Source of the DNA: Prochlorococcus sp. AG-409-L21
Lineage (GTDB): Bacteria; Cyanobacteriota; Cyanobacteriia; PCC-6307; Cyanobiaceae
Direction: 5' to 3'
Length of the DNA stretch: 64,000 nucleotides
Assembly: GCA_003215475.1 (NCBI GenBank)
Contig: QCKH01000004.1
Coordinates: 19,795-83,794 of the forward strand
In this document: piece after piece, positions 9,814-20,039 of the stretch
Numbering within the stretch: position 1 is the first letter of the stretch
How the letters are laid out: every line of letters starts with the position of its first letter
Notes under the pieces: generated by a model
The model's database searches: none
Seen by the model: the letters and a program-made list of their open reading frames with translations, nothing else
What the model was told of the DNA's origin: nothing
Program-made: the position numbers and the translations under genes

Positions 9814-12732
9814 ATGGCGAATATAAAAGGAAATATTACAAACCCAATTACTTTAAACGGTAAAGTTGTTTCAGAAATAGAGGTAAGGACTGATTTTACT
9901 CCAACCTTAAATGTTAGTTATTTGGCAAATTCTTTATCACCTTCCCTTTTTACTGTAAATAACGCTTATTTCTTAGATGATTTGTCTAATGTGAGAGATT
10001 TAATTTTTAAAAGTGTACCAGTAACATTAGGGAATAGTGCATTAAAAGATTCATCCCCTAATAAATTATGTTTATTTAATTATGAAGTGGATGGTGATGG
10101 TAATTTAGTAGATATGGATATATTTGCTAATATCCCAATGCAATACATAGATGGTGGTAAAACGTATACACAATATGGTGCTATTAGTGAGAAGAAAAAT
10201 TATTTAGGGTGGGAGCCTTTGAGTAATGAAGACAAATATTCACACATTGAGAGAACAGATGTATATGGGTTTGATTATCCACAATTTACCCCTAGAGGCA
10301 CTAGAAAGATACCTGTAACAGAAAGTGCGGATACTTTATGTGGCCCAGTTACTTATGTAGAAAATGAATATACCTATGATAGATTAAATTATAATTGGTT
10401 TTTCGGTAATAATGCGGGAATAAATTTTAATACAATAAAAAGTGGGGCAACACCAGTTACTATTACAGGTAGTGTAGTATCACAAGAAGGATGTTCTTCG
10501 ATATCTGACCAAGAAGGTAATCTATTATTTTATACAGATGGTGAAAATGTTTATACTAAGTTAAATACTATAATGTTAAATGGGACTGGATTAAGTAGTT
10601 CAGGAACCTCCACACAATCTAGTATTATAGTACCCCAACCTGATAGTAATAATTATTATATTTTCACTACGGATTTTGAAGGGAATCCAGATGGGTTTGA
10701 ATATAGTATTGTTGATATGACTTTACAAGATGGTTTGGGGCAAGTAACTACAAAAAACATTAAGTTGATTAATAATCCAATAACTGAAAAAGTAACTTCT
10801 TGTAATCACGCAAATGATGAAGACTATTGGGTTATTACACATACAAGTGGAGATTCTAGATATTACGCTTATAAGTTAAGTAGTAGTGGGTTAGTTGCAC
10901 CTGTTATTTCTAATATCGGTCAAGTTCATAACAGTAGTAGAGGGTATATGAAAACTTCTTTAAATGGGGATAAATTAATTTCCTTATTATACGATGAAAA
11001 CATAATTCAAATTTTAGACTTTGATGCGTCGGGAGGTACATTAAGTAATGAAATAGTTTTAACGGGATTAACATTTAGTAATGGTCCGTATGGATTAGAG
11101 TATTCTTCAGATTCTACTAAATTTTATGTTTCGGATGGGGCATCCCAAACTATTAAACAGTTTGATTTGAGTTACACTTCTTCCACAGAAATGGTGGAAA
11201 ATGTAATAGAAGTGGCATCTATAACTGACTCTAGTTTAGGTGCGTTGCAAATGGGTCCGGATGAAAAAATATATGTGGCAGACAATTTAAAAAATCATTT
11301 ACATGTTATACATCGACCTAATGGATTAGGGGTACAATGTAATTTTCAAGAAAGAGGGTTTTATTTAACTGGTGTCACAAGTGGTATAACTTCTACATGG
11401 GGGTTACCAAATACCGTCACAACCAAAGATCTTTCTTGTGACAGATATATTTACGTCAGTGAAAGAGATAGAACACCTTTTGAATTTGATTTAATAATGA
11501 ATGATGTATCAAATGTTATTCAACCTAATATGTTGAACTTTACTGCGGAGATATATCCATTTAACCATAATACGGGTGCTTTTGATGTAGAAAGTTTATT
11601 TAACCAATCATTTACTTATGATAGGTTTAGTGGAGAAAGCGGTACTACTTTATCTATACCAGTTAGTGGGGTTAGTGAAGGAGAATTTATAATTAAAGGT
11701 TATTATGAATATCCGATAAAAACATTGCTCCAAAAACAGTTAGGTTTTAGAAGAAATAGTATAAATAATTATAAAAGAGGTACAGAGTATAATATCTATA
11801 ACCCTGAAACGGATTGGTATTTTTTAAATATATATGAGGCAGATAAACCTACATTTAGTAATACAGATGTAACACCCGTCAGTACTATTAGTAATTTGAA
11901 GGTTGTTAGTACTTTTACTAATTCTGGAGACACTATTTTTTATTATAATTCTCAGTCTGATCCTATTGTAACTTATAATGGTGTGGTATTGGCTAAAGAT
12001 ATAGAATATAGTGCAATTACAACAGGTACAACCCCATATGTTTTATTTAATACACCAACATTGGCGGATCAAATGGTTACTTTAGCTTATGTAGAAGAAG
12101 GTAATACAAATGAGTTAATTGCAGATACTTATACCGTTATTGCACCAATAGCGAGTGGTAAAACAAATGAACAAACTTCTGAAGATAAATTGTATTATAA
12201 TACAGATAGGGCTAATTTTGAATTCTATTTAGAGATACAACCTTATGGTGACGTTATTTTTACATTAAATGGTACACCATTATCTAATAATATAGAATAT
12301 CTTCGTTCTTCTAGTGATTTTAGAAGAATAATAATATTAGTTGATATTAAACCGGGAGATTTAATACAAGTATTTTATAATCCATTAACGGGTGTGTTTG
12401 GACCTTTACAAACGAATGAACCAACATTATCTTGGTCTATAGTTAATGCTCCTACATTAGGACAAAGTGGATTGTTCACAGTTCAAATAACCAATGTTAC
12501 TGACGAGGATTATGAAAATGTACAATATTTTGATAGTGTACCATATGTGATTGGACAGAGAACATATTCAGTAACAATGAATTTATCTAATGCAGTGGCA
12601 GGTGATAAATTAATGTATAGAATAAAAAATGAAAAATTTTATACCCCAATAGTGGGACAAATAATAACAAGTGTTGCTTATAGTGACTCAATTCCTATAG
12701 AAATAGTCACAAATAAGGGAAATATTTATTAA
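9814..12732 (+). CDS. Tail protein with flavobacterial T9SS-associated-type beta-propeller region
   Basis: NYNWFFGNNAGINFNTIKSGATPVTITGSVVSQEGCSSISDQEGNLLFYTDGENVYTKLNTIMLNGTGLSSSGTSTQSSIIVPQP closely resembles the N-terminal propeller of flavobacterial T9SS type-B sorting proteins. Confidence 0.65.
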   Translation: MANIKGNITNPITLNGKVVSEIEVRTDFTPTLNVSYLANSLSPSLFTVNNAYFLDDLSNVRDLIFKSVPVTLGNSALKDSSPNKLCLFNYEVDGDGNLVDMDIFANIPMQYIDGGKTYTQYGAISEKKNYLGWEPLSNEDKYSHIERTDVYGFDYPQFTPRGTRKIPVTESADTLCGPVTYVENEYTYDRLNYNWFFGNNAGINFNTIKSGATPVTITGSVVSQEGCSSISDQEGNLLFYTDGENVYTKLNTIMLNGTGLSSSGTSTQSSIIVPQPDSNNYYIFTTDFEGNPDGFEYSIVDMTLQDGLGQVTTKNIKLINNPITEKVTSCNHANDEDYWVITHTSGDSRYYAYKLSSSGLVAPVISNIGQVHNSSRGYMKTSLNGDKLISLLYDENIIQILDFDASGGTLSNEIVLTGLTFSNGPYGLEYSSDSTKFYVSDGASQTIKQFDLSYTSSTEMVENVIEVASITDSSLGALQMGPDEKIYVADNLKNHLHVIHRPNGLGVQCNFQERGFYLTGVTSGITSTWGLPNTVTTKDLSCDRYIYVSERDRTPFEFDLIMNDVSNVIQPNMLNFTAEIYPFNHNTGAFDVESLFNQSFTYDRFSGESGTTLSIPVSGVSEGEFIIKGYYEYPIKTLLQKQLGFRRNSINNYKRGTEYNIYNPETDWYFLNIYEADKPTFSNTDVTPVSTISNLKVVSTFTNSGDTIFYYNSQSDPIVTYNGVVLAKDIEYSAITTGTTPYVLFNTPTLADQMVTLAYVEEGNTNELIADTYTVIAPIASGKTNEQTSEDKLYYNTDRANFEFYLEIQPYGDVIFTLNGTPLSNNIEYLRSSSDFRRIIILVDIKPGDLIQVFYNPLTGVFGPLQTNEPTLSWSIVNAPTLGQSGLFTVQITNVTDEDYENVQYFDSVPYVIGQRTYSVTMNLSNAVAGDKLMYRIKNEKFYTPIVGQIITSVAYSDSIPIEIVTNKGNIY

Positions 12733-12776
12733 TAATATTTACATTGAGCATATTTATAATAAAATAATAATTAGTA

Positions 12777-14984
12777 ATGAGTTATATAAATAAACAAAAT
12801 ACCGCTTTAGTAAGAGTTAAGTTAACTGATATTGGTAGAGAACAATTAGCACAAGGAAAATTAACATATAATTCTTGGGTGGCAGGTGACTCAGAAGTGG
12901 ACTATAATTATGTTAAGGGATGGAAAGAATTTGTACCTAGTAGTAATGCGGCAACTGGGGAGTTTTTCTTTTATGGGGGAGACGGTTCAGTAACTAGAAA
13001 TATTTATTCAAAAGTTTTAAGACCTAAAGATGAACAACCATTTTTCACTTCATTTCTTTTAAATAACCAAAACGAATTTATACAACCAATTGATACACAA
13101 AGTAGTTTACAATTAATAAAAGGTGTTGTAAGTAATCAGGCGGCAGATAGAGGATTTTTCTCTGGGTCGACTGTTGATGTTGGGTTAACGGCACAAACTT
13201 CAACAGAGTTTATTAAAGAAAGTGGTACAATTGATTTATCTAATTTTACGGGTGAAATTGAGGCTACACCCTTCATACAAGGGGTTTTATCAGGAATTAC
13301 ACTAACCGCAACCAGCGAAGATGATTATATAATGTTTAGATTTAGTAATCCAACGTTAGGTGATGTGGATACACCACAAATGACTGCAGCAACTGTCAAT
13401 CAATTTTATAATATAACAAGTATTAGTGGTTCGACTATCAAAGTAGATAGAGAATTACCTAATTTTAGTGGTTTTGCTGGTACAATTATAACTTATTATA
13501 CTCTACCTGGTGGTGATGATCCGGAAGATGATTATTATGGATTACCATCGTTATCTTCTTATTGGAATACAGGTACACTTTCTTTTGATAGTAGTTGTGA
13601 TATTTGTGTAGAAAATATACCAGTGTGGAATATGAACAATGTGTGGACAGAAAATATGGCAGGACAATGGAAAGAAAACACACAAAATTACCATAATCAC
13701 ACATTATTTGGTTCAGAACAATATGCAGGAACTAAACAATATCTAAAATATAATGAAAACCCAACAGTTACACTTAATAGTAATCAGTTATCTGTTAGTT
13801 ATATGGATCAATATGTAAAAGGTATTTCTATTATCCATTATACTAATAGTTGTATTTCTAATTTTTATGGGGAAATGTTTAATATAGACGGACAAAGTGG
13901 TAAATTATTGAATTTAGATATTCCTGTAATGTGGCACAGACGAAGTGACGGAGGAACTGCCAGTGGTACTACATTAGGAATGAGATTTGTTAGTGACACA
14001 ATAGAAAAAACATTAAGTAATACTGATATAGAATATTATGATTTAATAGAGTTTAGTGGAATGTCTGTTACACCAGATGCACCATTAGCAGTGGGTAAAG
14101 TATTCCCACAATTAAAGATTGTGGTTATTGATAATGAAGAATTGTTGGCAGCAATGTCTTATAAATCAAATAGAAACTACTCACTTCCTGATTTGGCAGC
14201 TAATTTAATCCCATGTGTAGATGGTGATTGTACCGGATGTTTAAGTGCGGGCGAGTCGATGTTTTTAACATATGCTTTACAATATACGGGTAGTACAGGA
14301 TTTACAACTGTTTTACCTTGTCAAAGATATACAATACTAGAAAATAATACTCAAAGTGATAAAGATTTACAATTTAGAATTAATAATGTGAGTCAATTAC
14401 CTTATATGAGAAAATTAGAATCACCTTCATATGATGGTTATGGATTTTATGCAAATCAGTTTGTTTTATTAGCACAAAAAATAAATAAAGCAACACAGAC
14501 TAGACCAAATCCATCTGAATGGAGAGTAGTAGATTACACAAGTCCTTTAATAACTAGTGTAGCTGGAGAAACTATTGACCCAATTCTTTTGGAAAATCAA
14601 AATAGTGCAAATACAGGATTTGAATTAATAGGTAGTGTGTATGATGCAGCAAGTGCCAATACATTTAATTTAGGGGTTGAATTAGACTTACCTAAAGGAG
14701 ATAGTTATGGTAAATTAAATTTTGGGGATGAAAGATTATTTTATGGTAATTTAAGAACTTTTATTGGTGCAACAATATACAAAACTTTATTTACCATAAA
14801 TGTGGATGGAGCTACTTTACAAAGTAGTTGTAATACCACTTATACTGTAGGTACAGATAGATTTATTTCTGAAGTGGGAATTTTAGATAGTGATGGTAAT
14901 TTAGTATTAGTAGGTAAATTATCTAGACCAATAAGAATAGCGGATAGTAGTACTGCCTCTATTGAACTAACAATTGATTTTTAA
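12777..14984 (+). CDS. Tail/baseplate structural protein (paralog of 14995 gene)
   Basis: N-terminal VRVKLTDIGREQLAQGKL…VAGDSEVDYNY shared with next gene; C-terminal FISEVGILDSDGNLVLVGKLSRPI also shared. Confidence 0.6.
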   Translation: MSYINKQNTALVRVKLTDIGREQLAQGKLTYNSWVAGDSEVDYNYVKGWKEFVPSSNAATGEFFFYGGDGSVTRNIYSKVLRPKDEQPFFTSFLLNNQNEFIQPIDTQSSLQLIKGVVSNQAADRGFFSGSTVDVGLTAQTSTEFIKESGTIDLSNFTGEIEATPFIQGVLSGITLTATSEDDYIMFRFSNPTLGDVDTPQMTAATVNQFYNITSISGSTIKVDRELPNFSGFAGTIITYYTLPGGDDPEDDYYGLPSLSSYWNTGTLSFDSSCDICVENIPVWNMNNVWTENMAGQWKENTQNYHNHTLFGSEQYAGTKQYLKYNENPTVTLNSNQLSVSYMDQYVKGISIIHYTNSCISNFYGEMFNIDGQSGKLLNLDIPVMWHRRSDGGTASGTTLGMRFVSDTIEKTLSNTDIEYYDLIEFSGMSVTPDAPLAVGKVFPQLKIVVIDNEELLAAMSYKSNRNYSLPDLAANLIPCVDGDCTGCLSAGESMFLTYALQYTGSTGFTTVLPCQRYTILENNTQSDKDLQFRINNVSQLPYMRKLESPSYDGYGFYANQFVLLAQKINKATQTRPNPSEWRVVDYTSPLITSVAGETIDPILLENQNSANTGFELIGSVYDAASANTFNLGVELDLPKGDSYGKLNFGDERLFYGNLRTFIGATIYKTLFTINVDGATLQSSCNTTYTVGTDRFISEVGILDSDGNLVLVGKLSRPIRIADSSTASIELTIDF

Positions 14985-14994
14985 AAATATTCTA

Positions 14995-16293
14995 ATGGGA
15001 TTTATAAGTTCAGCAACAACAGTATCAATAACCGCTAAATTAACTTTAGCTGGTAGACAAAGACTATTAACACAAAGCAATCAAATATTAACACACTTTG
15101 TTTTAGGTGATTCAGATGCCAATTATAGAACTAGTGGTTTGTTAAGTACAGGTACAGTTCCCGCTAATAGTGGTAACTTAGGTGAAAATGGTGGAGTGAA
15201 TGATAATATAGATGTGGGTGTAGGTATTAAAAATAAATTATATTTAGATAATACACAAATTAATATAAAGCCAGTTGAGTCGGGTTCTAATGTAGTAAGT
15301 AACACTACGGTATCATTAGGGGAAACTGTAGTAAGTGGTACTAATTTAACTTATGCATTATTAAATAAAAATGATGGTACATCATCTTTCACTAATTATT
15401 TTGAAAGTTTAAGATTACCTATACTACCATCTAAGAAAAATTTGTTTACTGGTTCTACATCAGCCGATGGTGGTTGGGCAGATACTGCGTTTAGTGGTTT
15501 GGCTAGTGATAGAGTATTAATGTTATCGATAAACACTGATAGTTATGGTGAATTAATAGATGGTAAGAGTATAAAAGCAACTTTACCAATAGCAACAGGG
15601 TATACTTCAGGTGGAGATGTTACTGGAATTACTACCTATGATTGTTATTCTACTTTTGTTAATAGTGGACAATTTAGTTTAGTACAACAAGATGGTAGAT
15701 ATAAAGATGGTTCTGTTTTTACAGATGGGTTATTCGGTTCTAATTTCCCAGTTACTTATATGGTTTCTGATAATATACAACGACCAAATAATGATGTATT
15801 AAAAAGTTGGTCAACAGGATATGATTCATTTAAACCGTTTAGTGTTAATAATAAATCTTTGATTAATACTAAAAATGTTACACCAACTAACATTAATGCA
15901 GATAAGGTAATAGGTGTTGCTTATTTAGATAAAGGTTTGATTGCGTTTACGGATCCCGCAATTGTAGATAACATTGCTACTAATTTTTCAGGTGATACTG
16001 AAACCGGTATTGAGACAAATAGTTTTGGTTTCTATTATTATACTGGTGGTACATATAATACTACAGTAGATAGTATCCTAAATAATTTAGTACAAAATGT
16101 AGTATGTATTGCAGGAAGAGGAGAATTTTTTAGGTCTAATAACCCAACTATTGATATTAATGATAATGTGAGAATTAGTGAAGTGGCACTTACTGATGTT
16201 ACTGGTGAAATATTAGCAATAGGGAAGGCAGATAGACAAATTATTAAAAAGAAGAATGACTTTGTAATATTTGATGTACAAGTTGTTATATAA
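14995..16293 (+). CDS. Tail/baseplate structural protein (paralog)
   Basis: Start revised from TTG 14974 to ATG 14995 (MGFISSATTVSITAKLTLAGRQRLL…FVLGDSDANY); C-term VRISEVALTDVTGEILAIGKADRQI parallels upstream gene. Confidence 0.6.
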   Translation: MGFISSATTVSITAKLTLAGRQRLLTQSNQILTHFVLGDSDANYRTSGLLSTGTVPANSGNLGENGGVNDNIDVGVGIKNKLYLDNTQINIKPVESGSNVVSNTTVSLGETVVSGTNLTYALLNKNDGTSSFTNYFESLRLPILPSKKNLFTGSTSADGGWADTAFSGLASDRVLMLSINTDSYGELIDGKSIKATLPIATGYTSGGDVTGITTYDCYSTFVNSGQFSLVQQDGRYKDGSVFTDGLFGSNFPVTYMVSDNIQRPNNDVLKSWSTGYDSFKPFSVNNKSLINTKNVTPTNINADKVIGVAYLDKGLIAFTDPAIVDNIATNFSGDTETGIETNSFGFYYYTGGTYNTTVDSILNNLVQNVVCIAGRGEFFRSNNPTIDINDNVRISEVALTDVTGEILAIGKADRQIIKKKNDFVIFDVQVVI

Positions 16294-16295
16294 AT

Positions 16296-16312
16296 AAAAC
16301 CTCATAGGTTTT
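16296..16312 (+). terminator. Weak intrinsic terminator-like hairpin
   Basis: AAAACCT-CAT-AGGTTTT after the structural cluster; not followed by a clean T-tract. Confidence 0.35.
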
Positions 16313-16332
16313 AATAAAAAAAATGTTTTATA

Positions 16333-16965
16333 ATGAGTAGAATACTAGGATTAGATGTGTCCACAAAAACTATAGGGATAGCATTATTTGAAGATCAAGG
16401 AGAAAAAGGAAAATTACAATTATTAACCCACATAACCCCTAAAGTTAAACCCAAACCAACAAATAATATTGAGACTTTAATTAAAAAAGTGCAAATTTTT
16501 GAAAACGATTTTTTAGAAAAATATAGTGATATAGAAATTGATAGGGTGTTTATTGAAGAACCTTTATTACGTTCTAATAATGTAAATACTGTGGCAACCT
16601 TATTAAGGTTTAATGGTATGATTTGTAGGTCAGTTTACGAAGTTTTAAATATTGTACCAGAATTTGTTTCTTCTTATGATGCTAGAAAGTTTGCGTTTCC
16701 AGAATTAATGCAAATCAGACTATTTAAAAAATCGGGAGATAGATATAGCGAGAAAGAGATACAAAAGAAAAATCCTGTGTTATTTGGTGGGTTACCATAC
16801 GACATAGATAAAAAAGTAGTAATACATCAAAAAGTCAGCGAATTAGAACCTCAAGTTATATGGATGTACGATAAACACAACAAATTAACTAAGGAAAATT
16901 ATGATATGACAGATGCGTATGCGTGTGTGTTGGGGGGTATGAGAAAGTGTGGTGATTGGTCATAA
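16333..16965 (+). CDS. RuvC-like Holliday junction resolvase
   Basis: MSRILGLDVSTKTIGIALFE… (RNase H-fold first Asp), FIEEPLL second acidic motif, DAYACVLGG C-terminal Asp. Confidence 0.75.
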   Translation: MSRILGLDVSTKTIGIALFEDQGEKGKLQLLTHITPKVKPKPTNNIETLIKKVQIFENDFLEKYSDIEIDRVFIEEPLLRSNNVNTVATLLRFNGMICRSVYEVLNIVPEFVSSYDARKFAFPELMQIRLFKKSGDRYSEKEIQKKNPVLFGGLPYDIDKKVVIHQKVSELEPQVIWMYDKHNKLTKENYDMTDAYACVLGGMRKCGDWS

Positions 16966-16997
16966 TTTGGTTAATTAAAATAAATTCACTATATTTG
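16966..16997 (+). promoter_or_regulatory. Bacteroidetes-type promoter TTTG-N20-TATATTTG
   Basis: TTTG 16966-16969, TATATTTG 16990-16997, 5 nt before ATG 17003. Confidence 0.75.
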
Positions 16998-17002
16998 TGG
17001 AA

Positions 17003-17950
17003 ATGTCACAACTTATAGTAGAAATATTAGAGGATGTATTAGGTAACTCCAAAAAACATTACGAAAACAAAAGTCAAATATCTTTTGATTGTCCTGTGTG
17101 TTCATCCATTAAAGGATTAGATTGTGGGGACGGGAAAGGTAATTTAGAAGTTAATTATAATCATCATGTTTATAAATGTTGGGCATGTTCGGAAACTCAT
17201 GGTACACATGGTACAATAAATAAATTAATCCGAAAGTATGGTAATAAAACCCATTTAAAACAATATCAATTAGTTATACCTGATAATAAAAGAATTATTG
17301 GTGAAAAAGAAAAAGTGGTAATAAATGGATTACCCAAAGATTTTACTTCATTAACTATAGATAGGGATGATAATGGTTACCGACAAGCCATACAGTATCT
17401 TAAAAAGAGAAACATTGGTTTAGACTTAATTAAAAAGTATAATTTAGGTTATGCAAATACTGGCGACTATAGAGGTAGAATAATATTCCCTTCATATGAT
17501 TCTGATGGTAATATAAACTATTTTTTAGGTAGGAGTTATGAAAAGTATAGTAAATTAAAATATAAGAATCCAGAAGTATCCAAAATGGGTATTATATTTA
17601 ATGAAGGCAAGATAAATTGGGATTCAAACATATATTTAGTAGAAGGTGTGTTCGATCATATAACATTACCCAATAGTATTCCTATGTTAGGTAAAGTACT
17701 AAATGATTTATTGTTTAAAAAGTTAATTGATTGTGCATCTGCAAAAGTTATCATTGTTTTAGATAATGACGCAGAAAAAGATGCAATTAATTTATACAGA
17801 AGACTTAATAGTACTAAATTAAATGGGAGAGTATTAATGGTATATATGCCAAAAAGATTCGATTTATCAGATGTACACCAAAGATTGGGTAGTAAGGGTG
17901 TAATTAAATTAATTACTACTGCAAAACGTATAAAAGAAAGTTTATTATGA
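17003..17950 (+). CDS. DNA primase (zinc finger + TOPRIM)
   Basis: CPVCSSIKGLDC…YKCWAC zinc-binding motif; YLVEGVFDHIT and IIVLDNDAEKDA TOPRIM motifs; start set to ATG 17003 rather than GTG 16997. Confidence 0.8.
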   Translation: MSQLIVEILEDVLGNSKKHYENKSQISFDCPVCSSIKGLDCGDGKGNLEVNYNHHVYKCWACSETHGTHGTINKLIRKYGNKTHLKQYQLVIPDNKRIIGEKEKVVINGLPKDFTSLTIDRDDNGYRQAIQYLKKRNIGLDLIKKYNLGYANTGDYRGRIIFPSYDSDGNINYFLGRSYEKYSKLKYKNPEVSKMGIIFNEGKINWDSNIYLVEGVFDHITLPNSIPMLGKVLNDLLFKKLIDCASAKVIIVLDNDAEKDAINLYRRLNSTKLNGRVLMVYMPKRFDLSDVHQRLGSKGVIKLITTAKRIKESLL

Positions 17951-18333
17951 AATTATTTTTAGATGATGTAAGAGTACCCTACGATGTTTTTAGATTAACA
18001 GTTAATCCACTATATGAAAATAATGAGGATTGGGTTATTGTTAGAGATTACTACCAATTTATTAATGTGATTACTAAATTCGGTGTACCAGAATATATTT
18101 CTTTCGATCACGATCTTTCGTATGATGCATATTTAAGTGAAAACCAAAAAGGAGATATAAAATATGATAGTCTTAAAGAAAAAACTGGTTATGATGCATG
18201 TAAATGGTTATGTGAATATTGTGAGGATAATAATATAGATATCCCTAATTATTATGTCCACTCTGCTAACCCAGTTGGTGCGAAGAATATTGACAGATAT
18301 TTAAAAAATTTTAAAAAATATTTGGCAGTTTAA
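17947..18333 (+). CDS. Cyclic-phosphate processing receiver (cREC)-like domain protein
   Basis: MKLFLDDVRVP…VRDYYQFINVI…ISFDHDLS…TGYDACKWL pattern; overlaps primase stop by 4 nt. Confidence 0.65.
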   Translation: MKLFLDDVRVPYDVFRLTVNPLYENNEDWVIVRDYYQFINVITKFGVPEYISFDHDLSYDAYLSENQKGDIKYDSLKEKTGYDACKWLCEYCEDNNIDIPNYYVHSANPVGAKNIDRYLKNFKKYLAV

Positions 18334-18352
18334 AATATTTTTTGTAATTTAG
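18321..18352 (+). promoter_or_regulatory. Promoter-like TTTG-N20-TAATTTAG
   Basis: TTTG 18321-18324 and TAATTTAG 18345-18352, upstream of ATG 18374. Confidence 0.5.
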
Positions 18353-18373
18353 TGTTAACAAAATCAAACAACT

Positions 18374-18895
18374 ATGAATAATTTAAATGCAATCCGAAAA
18401 AACGAAACTTCAACAAGTAACTACCCAGAGATAGACAATAAGTTCTATTATGGTAAAGTATCTCAGTATGATAACACTGGTAAATACTTTGAGTTTAGTG
18501 TTACTAATCACTTAGACGAAAACAAGAAGTATAAATTTCGTTACACCGCAAAATGTAAAGCAGGTTTCCTTAATATTAGTGAAACTCGTTACGATCAGAC
18601 ACCAAAACAGTTTATTGAACAAACTTATGGATTTTTAGAGAACGTACAAGTATGGAGTGAATCTGAAAACCCAACAGAAGATCATAAGGGTATTTGGTTA
18701 AATGTATTATGTACTAAAGGGAAAAAATTCTATTCTATCGATAAGAGTTTCCTTTTGAATCTGACTGTAAGTAATATGCACAACGCTTGGAAGAAGATGG
18801 TAGATTACGATCTATGGAAGAGAATGGGTACTAAGACTCACGCAGATTATCCTTACAAAATGAATAATGTCGCTACCGAAGAGGTGGCGGCATAA
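18374..18895 (+). CDS. Hypothetical protein in replication region
   Basis: 173-aa ORF with own promoter-like element. Confidence 0.6.
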   Translation: MNNLNAIRKNETSTSNYPEIDNKFYYGKVSQYDNTGKYFEFSVTNHLDENKKYKFRYTAKCKAGFLNISETRYDQTPKQFIEQTYGFLENVQVWSESENPTEDHKGIWLNVLCTKGKKFYSIDKSFLLNLTVSNMHNAWKKMVDYDLWKRMGTKTHADYPYKMNNVATEEVAA

Positions 18896-18914
18896 ACCTT
18901 AAAAAAAAACAATT

Positions 18915-19199
18915 ATGAAATATTTTAACAGACATCAATGTATGAAAAGAGAAACTTTAAGTAGTATCTCCAAAGTTATAACTGATTTATTTGGAATAGA
19001 TGGTATTAGTCCTTTTGGTGGTATCTCTAATATGTTATATGGGTTATATGACGGATTTGACTATTCTGACAAAATTCGTTCACACGAAGAAATGGAAATC
19101 ATTAAAGAACAAAGAATGGATTTGTATGAAAAGATTTTAAATATCTGTAAGGATATTGATACATATCCTAAACACGATTATGACGTAACAGTTCACTAA
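18915..19199 (+). CDS. Hypothetical protein
   Basis: 94-aa ORF, co-directional. Confidence 0.5.
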   Translation: MKYFNRHQCMKRETLSSISKVITDLFGIDGISPFGGISNMLYGLYDGFDYSDKIRSHEEMEIIKEQRMDLYEKILNICKDIDTYPKHDYDVTVH

Positions 19200-19213
19200 A
19201 TAATAACAATAAT

Positions 19214-19702
19214 ATGGAATTGAGAATTGAGGATTTGTATAGGGATTATTGGAAAAAAATGTTAGTACAGGTTTGTCTTCGGTATACAAAAAATATAGAA
19301 CAAGCAGAGGATTGGTGTCAAAACGGTTTTATAAAAATTAATAATAATTTAGATAAATATAAAAATACTGGTTCTTTAGAAGGGTGGGTTAGAAGAATAA
19401 TTAGAAATACAGTGATGGATGATTTAAGGAAAAAGAAATTAGAAGTTACTTACGAAGGTTATGATGATGTGGCAGAAGAAATAATAGAGGAAGAAGATAA
19501 GTATACATTTTTACACGTAATGAAAGTTAAAGATGACTTATCCCCCAACTATAAAAAAGTTTTTGATTTACATGTATTAGAACAATTAAAACATAAAGAA
19601 ATTGCGGAAATATTAAATATTAGTGAAGGTACATCTAAATCTAATTTCCACAAAGCTAAAAAATCAATTAAAAGAATGTTGTTAACTAGAAAAAATTTGT
19701 AA
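19214..19702 (+). CDS. ECF-like sigma-70 family sigma factor
   Basis: Region 2 (YTKNIEQAEDWCQNGFIKI…GSLEGWVRRIIRNTVMDDLRK) and region 4 HTH (LKHKEIAEILNISEGTSKSNFHKAKKSIKRML). Confidence 0.85.
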   Translation: MELRIEDLYRDYWKKMLVQVCLRYTKNIEQAEDWCQNGFIKINNNLDKYKNTGSLEGWVRRIIRNTVMDDLRKKKLEVTYEGYDDVAEEIIEEEDKYTFLHVMKVKDDLSPNYKKVFDLHVLEQLKHKEIAEILNISEGTSKSNFHKAKKSIKRMLLTRKNL

Positions 19703-19703
19703 T

Positions 19704-20039
19704 ATGAAAAATTTTATTTTAATAGTATTTATTTTATTATCTCTTACTCTCTATAGTCAAGAAATTGATTTACATTTAAGTGATAAACAAATACCTAATT
19801 ATGGGTTAGCGATGACAGGAACCGGTATGACGTTGTGTGTTATTGGTACTTCTATGAGTCAAAGTCCACAACCAACATATAGTGGGAGGTATGGTATTAA
19901 TTATGTGAGATATGAATCACAAAATAATAGATCATTAAGGTTATCGACAATGGCAATAGGTACAGTAGTAACTATTGTAGGTATATTATTGCAAAATAGA
20001 AATAAAAGAAAAAACAATGACAGAGGAAGAAATATATAA
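19704..20039 (+). CDS. Small exported/membrane protein
   Basis: N-terminal signal-like MKNFILIVFILLSLTLYSQE and two further hydrophobic segments. Confidence 0.5.
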   Translation: MKNFILIVFILLSLTLYSQEIDLHLSDKQIPNYGLAMTGTGMTLCVIGTSMSQSPQPTYSGRYGINYVRYESQNNRSLRLSTMAIGTVVTIVGILLQNRNKRKNNDRGRNI

